The notes beneath the pieces were generated by a model, which saw nothing but the letters and a program-made list of their open reading frames with translations, searched no databases and had not been told where the DNA came from. The position numbers were made by a program, and so were the translations under genes. This document shows positions 11,986-20,868 of a DNA stretch of 64,000 bases, one piece after another. Each line of letters begins with the position of its first letter. Within the stretch, counting starts at the first letter, position 1. This DNA comes from Symsagittifera roscoffensis (taxonomy: Eukaryota > Xenacoelomorpha > Acoela > Convolutidae): contig NC_087065.1 of the NCBI RefSeq assembly GCF_963678635.1, forward strand, positions 62,894,754 to 62,958,753. Direction: 5' to 3'.

Positions 11986-12480
11986 CAGCGACTTTTTTTC
12001 CGACCATAGAAAATGGGGAGGAACTAAGTATTCGGTTGTGTTTTAGTTTTTTTCTTTTTGTGTTCCACGCAAAATCAGGTACCACAAATAATCATCGGGC
12101 TGGGTTAAGTGATATATCATATTGAAGCCTTTTCAGTCGTGATTCGAACGACGTTTAAAAATTTCCAAACGTTTTCCCAGTGTCGAGAAAAACCGGTTTG
12201 AAATTTTTGATTTTTTTGTCTTAATTCGAGCGAATAAAGCACGCAAGCAGTGTTTGGTTTTCCACGCAAAATCAGCTACCGCAGATAATCATCGGACCGG
12301 GTTGAGTGATATATCATTTTAAAGCCCTTTCATTCGTGATTCGAACGACATCGAAAAATTTTCCAGGTGTCGAGAAAAACCTGTTTGAAATTTTTGATTT
12401 TGTCTTAATTCGAGCGAATAAAGCAAGCGAGCAGTCTTTTTGGTATTCCACGCAAAATCAGCTACCACAGATAATCATCA
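11985..12480 (+). repeat. R2 dispersed repeat, two adjacent copies
   Basis: Two direct R2 copies (about 11985-12240 and 12245-12480) each carry ccacgcaaaatcag, tgatatatcat, cgaacgac, gagaaaaacc, tttgaaatttttgatttt and gcgaataaagc. The start of a third copy (ccacgcaaaatcagctaccacagataatc) is interrupted by the LINE and resumes at 17366 with atcggactgggttgag. Units 2 and 3 hold the same array without the interruption. Confidence 0.75.
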
Positions 12481-12491
12481 TCATCATCATC
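12474..12491 (-). repeat. (ATC)n microsatellite at the LINE 3' end
   Basis: Six ATC units (GAT on the element's sense strand) sit at the junction of the LINE 3' UTR and the target. The empty sites in the other two units have only ATCATC, so about four units were added with the insertion. A short microsatellite rather than poly(A) is known for the 3' ends of several CR1/L2-group elements. Confidence 0.7.
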
Positions 12492-12506
12492 ACATATGTT
12501 ATTTCG

Positions 12507-12533
12507 ACACCAATTTCTTGAATTCAAAGGTGT
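12507..12533 (-). other. LINE 3'-terminal stem-loop candidate
   Basis: ACACC and GGTGT form a 5-bp stem around a 17-nt loop, which itself contains the palindrome ttgaattcaa. It lies about 15 nt from the microsatellite tail. A hairpin close to the 3' end is the usual recognition feature for reverse transcriptases of LINEs with strict 3' ends, so this is a candidate template-recognition element. The pairing is visible; the function is inferred. Confidence 0.4.
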
Positions 12534-12610
12534 TTGAGTTTAATTAAAAACCAGTTTTGTCGTATAAATAATCAGTCGCTCTGCTAAAGATGAGTTCGTT
12601 TCTGTCGATA

Positions 12611-12636
12611 GCCGTACCCACTCTAAAATGAGCTGG
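12611..12636 (-). repeat. 26-nt LINE UTR motif, 3' UTR copy 2
   Basis: On the sense strand it reads CCAGCTCATTTTAGAG and then TGGGTACGGC. The stem CC(A)GCTC/GAGTGG survives because the C-to-T change leaves a G-U pair. It lies 63 bp from the other 3' UTR copy, close to the spacing seen in the 5' UTR. A more degenerate relative may lie at 12575-12597. Confidence 0.75.
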
Positions 12637-12673
12637 GATTTAAACAGAAAATGTTCTTTGAAGATGGTTAAAA

Positions 12674-12699
12674 ATCGGACCCGCTCTAAAATGAGCTGG
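12674..12699 (-). repeat. 26-nt LINE UTR motif, 3' UTR copy 1
   Basis: On the sense strand this reads CCAGCTCATTTTAGAG and then CGGGTCCGAT, starting 5 nt after the ORF3 stop codon. Its first 17 nt match the 5' UTR copies exactly. The linkers between copies do not match, so only the 26-nt core is conserved. Confidence 0.8.
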
Positions 12700-12704
12700 G
12701 CGTT

Positions 12705-13361
12705 TCATCGTCGTCGCCTTCTTTGCCTTCGTTTCACAGCCATTGGATTTTCTATGCTTCTGAAGGCGTCATAAAAGTCCTTAGCAAGTTCGCGCACGCC
12801 ATTTGCTGTGGGGTGAAGTCCATCTGCGCAAACATGCCTCCGATAGCTGAACTTTACAGTTTTAAAGAGCGGGATTTTATACCATGCCGTTAGATTTCTG
12901 TAGCATTTATTCACTCTCCTGATAAGAGAGCGTTCACCTTCCCGGCTAATAAGTGACATGACGCCAACTTCGAAATTGCAGTCAAGGAGTCTAAAAATAG
13001 CACTCTCCATCTCCTCGGCTACTTCAGTCGCTCCCAATGACTGGCGCCCTGAACGGTCAAACAGGTTGTTTGTTCCTCCCATTATGAGCACTGTTTGTAC
13101 ATCCAAGTTTTTCATATCATTGAGAACCTGATCGCTACAAAGGGTTGAGAGAGTTCCACCAGGGCACGAAACTGTCACTGAATCTGGCAGAAAAATCCCA
13201 TAAACTAGCGATGATCCCAAAACAGCATATGTCACTCTCTTGATCTTATCAGAGCTCAATATTATCCGTCTTTTGGGGAGAAACCTGGTTTCAACATGAA
13301 CATTTCTTAGACGCAAGGTTTCGTTTAGCTTTTGAATTCCAACCTTTCTAGTTTCAGTCAT
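12705..13361 (-). CDS. LINE ORF3: SGNH/GDSL-type hydrolase (esterase-like)
   Basis: This is a separate frame downstream of ORF2. I start it at the ATG at 13361 (MTETRKVG, 218 aa), 11 nt after the ORF2 stop. An in-frame TTG at 13385 overlaps the end of ORF2 but is a poor start. SGNH blocks are visible in order: VLGSSLVYG with nucleophile Ser51 (GSS in place of GDS), PGGT with Gly69, MGGTNN with Asn98, and DGLHP with Asp180 and His183. The protein ends in a very basic tail, KRRQRRRRR, likely to bind nucleic acid or direct nuclear entry. CR1-like elements are known to carry an esterase, but in ORF1. Here it is its own cistron after the reverse transcriptase. Translation would need reinitiation, since only a short gap separates the two frames. 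Confidence 0.85.
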   Translation of the reverse strand: MTETRKVGIQKLNETLRLRNVHVETRFLPKRRIILSSDKIKRVTYAVLGSSLVYGIFLPDSVTVSCPGGTLSTLCSDQVLNDMKNLDVQTVLIMGGTNNLFDRSGRQSLGATEVAEEMESAIFRLLDCNFEVGVMSLISREGERSLIRRVNKCYRNLTAWYKIPLFKTVKFSYRRHVCADGLHPTANGVRELAKDFYDAFRSIENPMAVKRRQRRRRR

Positions 13362-13372
13362 TTTAGCAACCT

Positions 13373-16201
13373 TTAACTGAAACAAGTCTCATAGTAATAC
13401 TGGTTAAACAAATACGTTTTCAACTGTTTACGAAATTCAGTTTCATTTGGTAGTTTAAGGTTACATGGTAAACTATTCCAATGGTGTGCGGCAGCAAATC
13501 TAAACGTCCTTTTTCCATAGTTCGTGTTAACCAGTGGTTTCTTAATGACCATGGTCCTTTCACTGAAACGGGAGGAACTTTTTTGTAGTGAAAAATATTT
13601 ACTCAGATAAGACGGAACGATTTGAGGATTGAAAATGCATTTGTGTACGATTGTCAAGACTTTAAAAATCACTCGAGATTTTATGGGCAACCAATGTAGA
13701 TCATGTAGATAAGGAGTAATACTCGTTGACTTCTTCAAACCGAAAACAAATCTGCAGGCACTATTTTGGACTTTTTGCAACTTGTAGAGCAGATAATTTG
13801 GTAAGCTCGAGTACAAGCTATTGCAGTAGTCTAATCGACTTAAGACTAGCATTCTTGCCAACATATTTCTATTTTCAAAATCAAGGTAGAAACGTATGCT
13901 GTATAGTTTCCGGAGACTGTGGTAACTGGCGCCACACACGGAATCGATCTGTTTTTTCAATGACAAGGATCGGTCAATGAGGCAACCTAAAGACTTCACA
14001 GAGTTTTCTGTTGATTTCATCAGCTTAACCGTTGAATTTCCAATGAGTATTGAACCGTTTGTTAGACCTTTTGACTTACTAGTGGCTAGGTTAATTACTT
14101 GGCTTTTTGGTTCATTTAACATAAGCCCCATGGACGAAAACCAGTTCGAAATAATAACCAGAGATCTTTCTATTTCTGCTACTTCACTCTCATTTTTAAT
14201 TTCACAGTATAAAGTAGTATCATCGGCATACACTTGGTATGAAAATTTAGTTGAGCCAATAATATCGTTCAATGGTGTCAGGTAGATTGAGAACAGGAGG
14301 GGTCCCAGAAGAGAACCTTGAGGCACTCCAAATTCGAGTTCTTGAGAATTCGATAAAACATCATTGATAGCAACAATTTGAGTCCGATTCTCTAGATAGG
14401 AAAGAATTAGATCCACTGCATCATTCGTCATTCCAATCCGATTTTTCATGATCTTTCTCAATGTTTTATGATCAATGGTATCAAATGCAGCTGAAAGGTC
14501 AAGGGCTATCAAAAGGACCTGTCTCTTGTTGTCGAGACTAGTCAGTAGATCATCTGTAGTTTTTAGCAGAGCCGTTTCAGTTGAAAAATGCTTCCTGTAA
14601 GCAGATTGGTGTTCATCTAGAAGATTATAGGAGCTAAGGTATTGATCGAGCTGTTTATATAAAATTCTTTCAAAAACTTTACTGATAAACATCAGATTCG
14701 CTATTGGTCTATAAGAATTTAAAACGTTTTGGTCAAGTTTGTGGTCTTTAAAGAGAGGAGTTATCACCGCTCTCTTGAGACACTTTGGAAATTTGGACTG
14801 ATCGATGCAATTGTTTATCATAATGATGGAATAATCTTTCCACGAGTGTGCGATTCTTTTCATATCTATAGTTTTCAGTATATCTTCTCGTGAGTTCGCG
14901 TTTGAAACCATTCTTACTGCTTCTTCTAGTTCATCTATAGTCACATATTGGAATTGGAAAGAAGAAACTGCAGTGAAAGCAAAGAGTGGCGGCGAGATGC
15001 CATTACTTTTCACATTTGCCACTAAATTTCTAACCTTCTGAATGAAAAATTGGTTGAAGTTTTCAGCTAATTCATAATCACTGGAGTATATCAGTGGTAG
15101 AACGTTTTGTTGTTTTTCTCCAGCAAGGCGTTTCAATTCACGAAACTTGAGCGAATGGCTATTTGAAAGCTCAAAGCGCCTGGAAAAATATATCAATTTC
15201 TTCTCTCTAAACAGATCTTTACATTTCTTTAAATACTCCTTGAAAGCTGTTTCGTTTTCTAATCCAGGATTTACACGCATTACGCGTTCTAATTTTCTAC
15301 GTTTTCGTTTTACGTCTGCTAACTCTTTATCGTAAAAATTACAAAATCGGTTTTTGACAACTTTGGTCTTAGTTGGCACATAATCAGTTTTCAGCAGCTG
15401 CAAAATTTCGATAAAATTCTCCGCCATCTCGTTCGGGTCACTGGTGTTCAGATTCAAGATTAAACTCTGATCTATTTCCGTCTCTAAATGTTTCCAGTCT
15501 GTATTGTTCCAATCATAAATAGTCAATCTGGTTTTATCCTTCCGTTGAATTGCGATTTCATAAGTGAACGTCAATAGATGGTGATCAGAGTATTCAACGT
15601 GCTCATTTCTAACGGGTGAGCACAATTCCGGGTTTGAACAAATTATGAGGTCTAGAATTTTCCCGTATTCGTGAGTTGCTTTCTTAACAATCTGTTCTAG
15701 GTTATATTCCAGTAGAATCGAACAAAATGTATTGGATTTGGCACAACGTCTGTTTTCTAGATCCAAATTAAAATCACCCAGGAGGAGAATTTGGGTTTCA
15801 ATTGATGAAGCAAGAATATTTTCAGTCAATTCATTAAAAAACTCGTTATAATTTCCACTCGGCGGTCTATATATTGCTGCAATTGTTATTTTGACTTTTC
15901 TAGTCACGACCGTAATTACCAAGAATTCACCATCGTCCGAGAGATGGCTTAAAATTCTTTCACCCTGTAGTTCTTCGCGAGAAATTATGGCAACACCTCC
16001 ACCTATTTTAGCCGTTCGTGAAACATGATGGTATCGATATTCATTTGAAGAGTCTATGCACTGATTTAGAATATATTCCGTATCCGGCTTAAGCCAGGTT
16101 TCAGTTATGATCAAGATATCAACTTGTTCTATAGCCAATATGCTCTGTATTTGATTTACTTTTTTCGCTAGAGAACGTATATTAATTACACCAACTTTCA
16201 T
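13373..16201 (-). CDS. LINE ORF2: AP endonuclease and reverse transcriptase
   Basis: This 942-aa polyprotein for target-primed reverse transcription is intact. The N-terminal AP-like endonuclease (residues about 1-230) shows INIRSL, ITETW, YRPP, GDFN, LDLI and SDHH in order. The reverse transcriptase follows (about 480-760), with SYRPIANL, ALDLSAAFDTIDH (first catalytic Asp), GVPQGSLLGPLLF and YADDTTLY (catalytic Asp pair). The C-terminal region has RLDYCNSLYSSLP, LQKVQNSACR, LHWLPIKSR and HHWNSLP, which is typical of the CR1/L2 group. No RNase H domain is visible, as usual for that group. The ATG at 16201 is 39 nt after the ORF1 stop and begins directly with the endonuclease fold. Confidence 0.96.
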   Translation of the reverse strand: MKVGVINIRSLAKKVNQIQSILAIEQVDILIITETWLKPDTEYILNQCIDSSNEYRYHHVSRTAKIGGGVAIISREELQGERILSHLSDDGEFLVITVVTRKVKITIAAIYRPPSGNYNEFFNELTENILASSIETQILLLGDFNLDLENRRCAKSNTFCSILLEYNLEQIVKKATHEYGKILDLIICSNPELCSPVRNEHVEYSDHHLLTFTYEIAIQRKDKTRLTIYDWNNTDWKHLETEIDQSLILNLNTSDPNEMAENFIEILQLLKTDYVPTKTKVVKNRFCNFYDKELADVKRKRRKLERVMRVNPGLENETAFKEYLKKCKDLFREKKLIYFSRRFELSNSHSLKFRELKRLAGEKQQNVLPLIYSSDYELAENFNQFFIQKVRNLVANVKSNGISPPLFAFTAVSSFQFQYVTIDELEEAVRMVSNANSREDILKTIDMKRIAHSWKDYSIIMINNCIDQSKFPKCLKRAVITPLFKDHKLDQNVLNSYRPIANLMFISKVFERILYKQLDQYLSSYNLLDEHQSAYRKHFSTETALLKTTDDLLTSLDNKRQVLLIALDLSAAFDTIDHKTLRKIMKNRIGMTNDAVDLILSYLENRTQIVAINDVLSNSQELEFGVPQGSLLGPLLFSIYLTPLNDIIGSTKFSYQVYADDTTLYCEIKNESEVAEIERSLVIISNWFSSMGLMLNEPKSQVINLATSKSKGLTNGSILIGNSTVKLMKSTENSVKSLGCLIDRSLSLKKQIDSVCGASYHSLRKLYSIRFYLDFENRNMLARMLVLSRLDYCNSLYSSLPNYLLYKLQKVQNSACRFVFGLKKSTSITPYLHDLHWLPIKSRVIFKVLTIVHKCIFNPQIVPSYLSKYFSLQKSSSRFSERTMVIKKPLVNTNYGKRTFRFAAAHHWNSLPCNLKLPNETEFRKQLKTYLFNQYYYETCFS

Positions 16202-16240
16202 AGCATTCGATTGAGACTCGGGTTTTTTATTTGATTTTAG

Positions 16241-17023
16241 TCAGTCGCTTTTCAAAGTTCTGAGCCAGGTTCTGGCTTCTGCATCAAGATAGTACCTGTT
16301 AATTACAACATTTTCCGGCCAAGAATTAGGTTGATCAATGATTGTTGCATGTTCGCCGTCAAATACACAGTGGAAACTTTTGTGGCGAGAATTTTCCTTT
16401 GTTATTTCCCTGATATGATTCAGAGGAAATCCTTTACTTTGACACCATGCGACTATATCACTTTCATCATTTGTCTGTTTAATTCTTCCAACATAGAGAT
16501 GGCGTCGTGGTGGTGGCTTTTCTACACCTTTGAGTGCTTCTGTTACCACTTCTCCCGTAATTAGTAGTTTCTTTGGTCTGCGGTCATTTCTATCTTTGGA
16601 GCCTTTTCGCTTCGTAACCCTCGAGCTACCAGCTTCTGAGGATACACTTTCACGAGCATTTCTGATGAATGCCGAAGAATTCAGATTAAACTTCGCTGCC
16701 CCAGCATAATTGGTTTTGTTCTTTTCAATTATACTACTTGGTTCACGATATTGCTTCAGCGATAGCAGCTCAGACTTTAATTCGTGTACATCTTGCGCCA
16801 TAGTCTTTATTGAGAACAGTTCTTGTCGCAGTTCATCAATAACTCGGAAAAGATCTCTTTTACAGGTTCCACAATCTGGGCAACTCCATTCAATGTGCCC
16901 AACCACCTTATCGGCAGTGTTGAGGCCAATACACGCAGAGTGGGCAGAAGCTTGACAACCGACGCATTTCACCGATTGATTGGTTAAAGCGTTTTGACAT
17001 ACTGTACAGTGGAGAGACGACAT
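16241..17023 (-). CDS. LINE ORF1: PHD-finger nucleic-acid-binding protein
   Basis: This 260-aa first ORF probably forms the element's ribonucleoprotein. The N-terminal PHD finger is complete: Cys6, Cys9, Cys20, Cys23, His28, Cys31, Cys48 and Cys51 in C4HC3 spacing, with the usual Trp46 before the last pair. A coiled-coil-like segment (about 58-92, IDELRQELFSIKTMAQDV) is followed by a basic stretch, KRKGSKDRNDRRPKK. The C-terminal domain begins RRHLYVGRI and contains WCQSKGF and KSFHCVFDG, which suggests an RRM-like or related fold. There is no esterase in this ORF; it lies in ORF3. The ATG at 17023 is about 30 nt downstream of the nearest UTR motif. Confidence 0.88.
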   Translation of the reverse strand: MSSLHCTVCQNALTNQSVKCVGCQASAHSACIGLNTADKVVGHIEWSCPDCGTCKRDLFRVIDELRQELFSIKTMAQDVHELKSELLSLKQYREPSSIIEKNKTNYAGAAKFNLNSSAFIRNARESVSSEAGSSRVTKRKGSKDRNDRRPKKLLITGEVVTEALKGVEKPPPRRHLYVGRIKQTNDESDIVAWCQSKGFPLNHIREITKENSRHKSFHCVFDGEHATIIDQPNSWPENVVINRYYLDAEARTWLRTLKSD

Positions 17024-17051
17024 ATTTCAATTGTCTTGCTGGGAATTATTG

Positions 17052-17077
17052 GTCGTTTCCGCTCTAAAATGAGCTGG
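17052..17077 (-). repeat. 26-nt LINE UTR motif, 5' UTR copy 3
   Basis: The sense strand reads CCAGCTCATTTTAGAG followed by CGGAAACGAC. CC(A)GCUC pairs with GAGCGG around the loop AUUUUA. This is the copy nearest the ORF1 start. It is identical over all 26 nt to the copy at 17119-17144. Confidence 0.85.
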
Positions 17078-17118
17078 ATTTTGGTAGATTTGTTTAAAGA
17101 TATTTCCAAATTCTCTTT

Positions 17119-17144
17119 GTCGTTTCCGCTCTAAAATGAGCTGG
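17119..17144 (-). repeat. 26-nt LINE UTR motif, 5' UTR copy 2
   Basis: This is an exact match to the copy at 17052-17077, 67 bp away. The linkers between copies are unrelated, so the 26-nt core rather than a longer tandem unit is conserved. Confidence 0.85.
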
Positions 17145-17180
17145 ATAACATCCGGGAAATTGTTCGTGTCTTTTCTTGCT

Positions 17181-17206
17181 GTCGTAACCACTCTCAAATG
17201 AGCTGG
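17181..17206 (-). repeat. 26-nt LINE UTR motif, 5' UTR copy 1
   Basis: This is a variant copy, with sense strand CCAGCTCATTTGAGAG followed by TGGTTACGAC. One change lies in the loop and another turns a G-C into a G-U pair, so the predicted stem is kept. It is 62 bp from copy 2. Confidence 0.8.
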
Positions 17207-17365
17207 TTTATCTTCTTTATCTGATTCTGTCAATTTCGATTTCCATCAACCGGATCTCTAAAATCCCTTCGTAGACAAGGGCTACCCAAGATAAGATGTT
17301 TATCCGGTTCGTCGAGACATATCTATCTATTTAATAAGTTTATCACAACAATTAGGCTAAAATCA

Positions 17366-18353
17366 ATCGGACTGGGTTGAGTGATATATCATTTTAAAGC
17401 AGACTTACATTAGCAGACATACATTAGTGAGCAGACTTACATTAGCTTGTTTATGCTTGATTTAAGCCTTGAAAAGTTAGTTTTACTCTAATAAAGTTAG
17501 TATCTCAACTTTTTGTATTCTTCATCTTAAGAATCAAAAACTTCAAAAGTTGAGAACATTTTGAGAAATTATTTAAAAAAAAAATGTTTTTGTGTTTCTT
17601 GGTATTGGTCTTCAAAAATTGTTTTCTAATTTGATGTTGTACATGACTGACAAAAATGCCTACGCACTACTTTTTGGCTCAGATTCTTTTATCACAACAA
17701 GCCGAAAAAACGCCAATAATTGGAAAAATAAGTTCGTAGTTTTTTAGGACTGGTCGTAACCTTCTGTGCTACTTGCTCAGTACCCAGCTGTCCTTGTTTC
17801 GATTGATATTTATTCCTTTTTTAACCAATTTTGGTTTTTTCATTGCTAATCATCTTACTTTCTTGCACTAAAGGCCATATTTATTTTGTAAGTTGTCTGC
17901 TAATGTTATCATGGATTAATCGTAAAGACTTTCCATTCCTTTAATCTACGTAGTTAGAGGGTGAAAAAGTACGGGTTTAGCATAAATTAAGGTTAAATAA
18001 GTTCCGATTTCATTCGATCAACAGAATTACTCCGACTAAACTAAGGTGATTAACTTAATGTAATGGCAATCTCATCAAGTTTTTTCAGCAAACTTCTTTT
18101 GTTTAGCAGATGGCTAGTGTAATAGATTGTATGATTGATCGCATTCATTTGTACCAAAGTTACGGGTACCGCGACAACTTGCAACAAAGGACAGCTCGCA
18201 AAAACGACAACTCGCAGTTTTGCAAGAACAAGACCACTCGCAAAAAGAGACAACTTGCATAAAAGTCGAATGAAAATTGTTTTTTTTCCTTAATCTGATC
18301 GTGAAACAAAAAGCGGTAAAATAAAGTCTTTGAGGCGATCTGTGTATTTTATC
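17366..18353 (+). other. unit-1 block downstream of the LINE (R2 remainder and short repeats)
   Basis: This resumes the R2 sequence broken by the LINE and stays colinear with 26467-27451 and 32010-32960. An ordered set of short repeats (gacaactcgcaaaaac-like, five to six imperfect copies at about 18165-18260) is shared by all units. I see no gene. Frames at 18050-18362 are shared only because of the duplication. Confidence 0.6.
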
Positions 18354-18740
18354 TGTGATCATTTTTGTAAAGTATTGGGGGTTTAAATATTGCCATTTTG
18401 GCCCATCTGGGACAATTAACGCGCGATATATTTCGTGCTATTAACGCGTAAGCGAGAATTTAACCGTTCCAAACCGTTCCGTCTTAGGAATCGTTTCAAA
18501 TTGTTTGAAAGAAGCTTATTTGCCATTATTGATTTGTTACAAGGAGCGAAATCTATCACTTTACTTTATAACGCGTGTGCGGGGATGATTTTCACAAAAA
18601 ATCTAAATTTTTTAAGAAAAAAATTTTATTTGATTTTATTACATTAATTTTTTTTGTTATTACTGCTCTGTAGACCTTAAAAGGCAGTCGGAACATTCAG
18701 TGCTTCGCTCTGATACGAGCAGTCTTGTTGAGTTTTGAAA
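18354..18740 (-). repeat. dispersed repeat R1, partial copy opening unit 2
   Basis: This matches 4996-5365, including the gcgcgatatattt, taacgcgtaagcgag and aggcagtcggaacattcag strings. The outer part present in unit 1 (4890-4995) is replaced by the end of the preceding unit. Confidence 0.7.
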
Positions 18741-19139
18741 TTGTTTGAAGTTTTCTGTTCTTTTGAATTTTCTGATTTCTAACAAAATATAAATGACTTA
18801 TAAGTTCGAAGTTAAGCTCCAAAGACATTGTTCATTTCGAGCCCTTGTAAAAGTTTGTTCGCTCATTTGACCCCAAATTGACTGAATTGTGACTAAAATT
18901 TCAAGACAAATTTCATCAATAAGAATACTGATGCTTAATATTCGAAGTACAAATCTATTATCTATTATATATTTAAATGCGGGCTTCACTATCTCGCCAT
19001 GTTTAAGCTTTTTCAACGTATTATTTTTGCATGTTTAAGCTATATCGTATATTGCCATGGTTAAGAATTTTTTTCGATTTTCCAATTTGATTTTAGTGGT
19101 TAATTTATCGAGTTTAAATTAAGCAGCCCAATATCGAAT

Positions 19140-20510
19140 TAGGGGTTGCGAATTTGGCTTCCAATTTTGAATGCCCGAATCATTTTAGTTAACGAGATAA
19201 GCCAATTTTTGAGATTTTTTCAAAAATTTTCAGAAATTTCAAATAAATTAATTTACAAAACTTGAAGTTCCCAACCTTGTAGTTGGGTATTGTCAGAGTA
19301 CTCTAAGGGATTACAAGCCTTGCCTCCAAATATGACTGTTCAAATCCTTGTAGTTTTCGAGATATGACGATTTTTGTGATTTTTTCAAAAATTTTCAGAA
19401 AATATAAATTCTTAGTTTTTTAAAAATCTGAAATTACCAACCCTGTAGTTAGGTCCTGCCAGAGTACTCTCAAAGGTTGCGAATCTTATCTCCAAATATG
19501 ACCTCTCAATTCTTTGTAGTTTTCGAGATTTTACATTTTTTGTGATTTTTTCAAAAATTTTCAGAAAAACTAAAATTATGATTATTTTTTTAAAATCTGA
19601 AAATCCCAATCCTGTAGTTGGGTACTGTCAGAGTACTATCAGGGATTGCGAATCTTGCCTCCAAATATGACTGTTCAAATCCTTGTAGTTTTCGAGATAT
19701 GACGTTTTTTGTGATTTTTTTCAAAAATTTTCAGAAAACTAAAATTATGATTATTTTTTAAAGATTTGAAATTTCCAACACTGTAGTTGGGTACTGTCAG
19801 AGTACTATCAAGGATCGCGAATCTTGCCTCTAATTATGGTTGCTCAATTCTTTGTAGTTTTCGAGAGGTGACGTTTTTTGTGATTTTTTCAAAAGTTTCA
19901 GAAAGTTTATATTAATTAGTTTTCACAATTTGAATTTTCCAACGCTATAGTTCGGTGTTGTCACGGTACTCTAAAGAGTTGCAAATCTTGCCACATACGA
20001 CTGTTAAACGCGACTGCTCAAATGCTTTTAATTTCCGAGATGTGACGTTTTTTGATTTTTTCAAAGTTTCTCAAAAAACTTATCTACAAAGAAATTCAAA
20101 AAAGTTTGAAACTACTAACTTGATGAAGATGCAACCTTATTGTCAGCGTACACCCAGGCGTCTCAAAATCAAATCTTGCCTTTTAATATGAATGCTCAAA
20201 TCTTTTTAGTTTTCGAGATAAGACTTTTTTTTCAATTTTTTTTTCCGGGAAACTTAGGTTTAAAACAATTCACAAAATTTTGGATTCCTAACCCTATAGT
20301 AGGGTGCTCTCAGGGACTCTCAGTGGTTGCAAATCTGGCCTCCAAATTTCTCCAGAGGCACATTAAGTTTTCGAGATGACGCTTTCAAAATGGTAATAAA
20401 AAGAAAGTTTAAAAGTTCGAAATTACCAACCCTGTAATTGGGTGCAGTCAGAGTACACAAAAAGTTTGCAGATGTTTTTTTTCCAAGATATGCGGTTTTT
20501 CATGAGCTGT
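19140..20510 (+). repeat. satellite array of unit 2, shorter
   Basis: These are the same 165-170 bp monomers as at 5770-8340 but only about eight of them. The 697-bp higher-order copy is absent. Its first monomers match those of unit 1 closely, and its last ones match 7600-8340. The two arrays therefore differ by loss or gain of whole monomers in the middle. Confidence 0.88.
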
Positions 20511-20868
20511 CGAAAAACTTCGAAGCGCCGAAGGTGCGTTAAACGCTAGTCTTCTTATGAAGTAAACGATGTGCTGCGCCAGAGAGGCAACAAAACTACT
20601 GGCCCTTAGACAAAGTTTAACGGTAGAAATATAGGCTTGCTATATTTCTTCTTCAGAAAAATGGCGTAACGGTAATTTTGTTATAAATACTGAGCTAGCT
20701 GATGAATACTGAGCTAGAGTTTCGAACTTCGCGATTTTGTTTTCTGAATAATGCGAACCCATTTTATAATTTAAAACGGTTTCTTCTGGTGTAAAAGCTT
20801 TTTTGTTAATCAGTTTTAGATGTGTAGTATGTGAGACAGCTTGTGTTGAGGAAAGTAGATGTCTATAG

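Larger units (their letters stand above)
12480..17365 (-). mobile_element. CR1/L2-like non-LTR retrotransposon, apparently complete, three ORFs
   Basis: This is a minus-strand LINE of about 4.9 kb. From its 5' end it has a 5' UTR (17024-17365) with three copies of a 26-nt motif, ORF1 with a PHD finger, ORF2 with AP endonuclease and reverse transcriptase, ORF3 with an SGNH hydrolase, and a 3' UTR (12492-12704). The 3' UTR has two motif copies, a terminal stem-loop and a GAT/ATC microsatellite tail instead of poly(A). Boundaries come from the empty sites in unit 2 (about 26464-26470) and unit 3 (about 32003-32010), which read ataatcatcggactggg without interruption. The target already contains ATCATC, so a target-site duplication cannot be separated from the tail. 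All three frames are open, so it may have been active recently. Confidence 0.92.
4996..18353. repeat. tandem segmental duplication, unit 1
   Basis: This is the first of three direct units that share the same series of blocks: R1 repeat, satellite array, gene copy, minisatellite and R2 block, and a terminal block with ctcgcaaaaacgacaactcg repeats. Its left edge is placed where the sequence becomes colinear with 18354 and 27452, at atctgtgatcatttt. It is longer than the others because it has the longest satellite array and carries the LINE at 12480-17365. Its gene copy (A) has every exon of the model. Confidence 0.8.

Noticed and set aside
13383-13385. TTG start for ORF3 overlapping the end of ORF2
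   Set aside because: Eukaryotic initiation favours ATG, and the first in-frame ATG (13361) still leaves the whole SGNH domain.
14100-15335. Plus-strand frames inside the LINE (for example 13726-14285, 15147-15335)
   Set aside because: Antisense shadows of ORF2 with no domain of their own.
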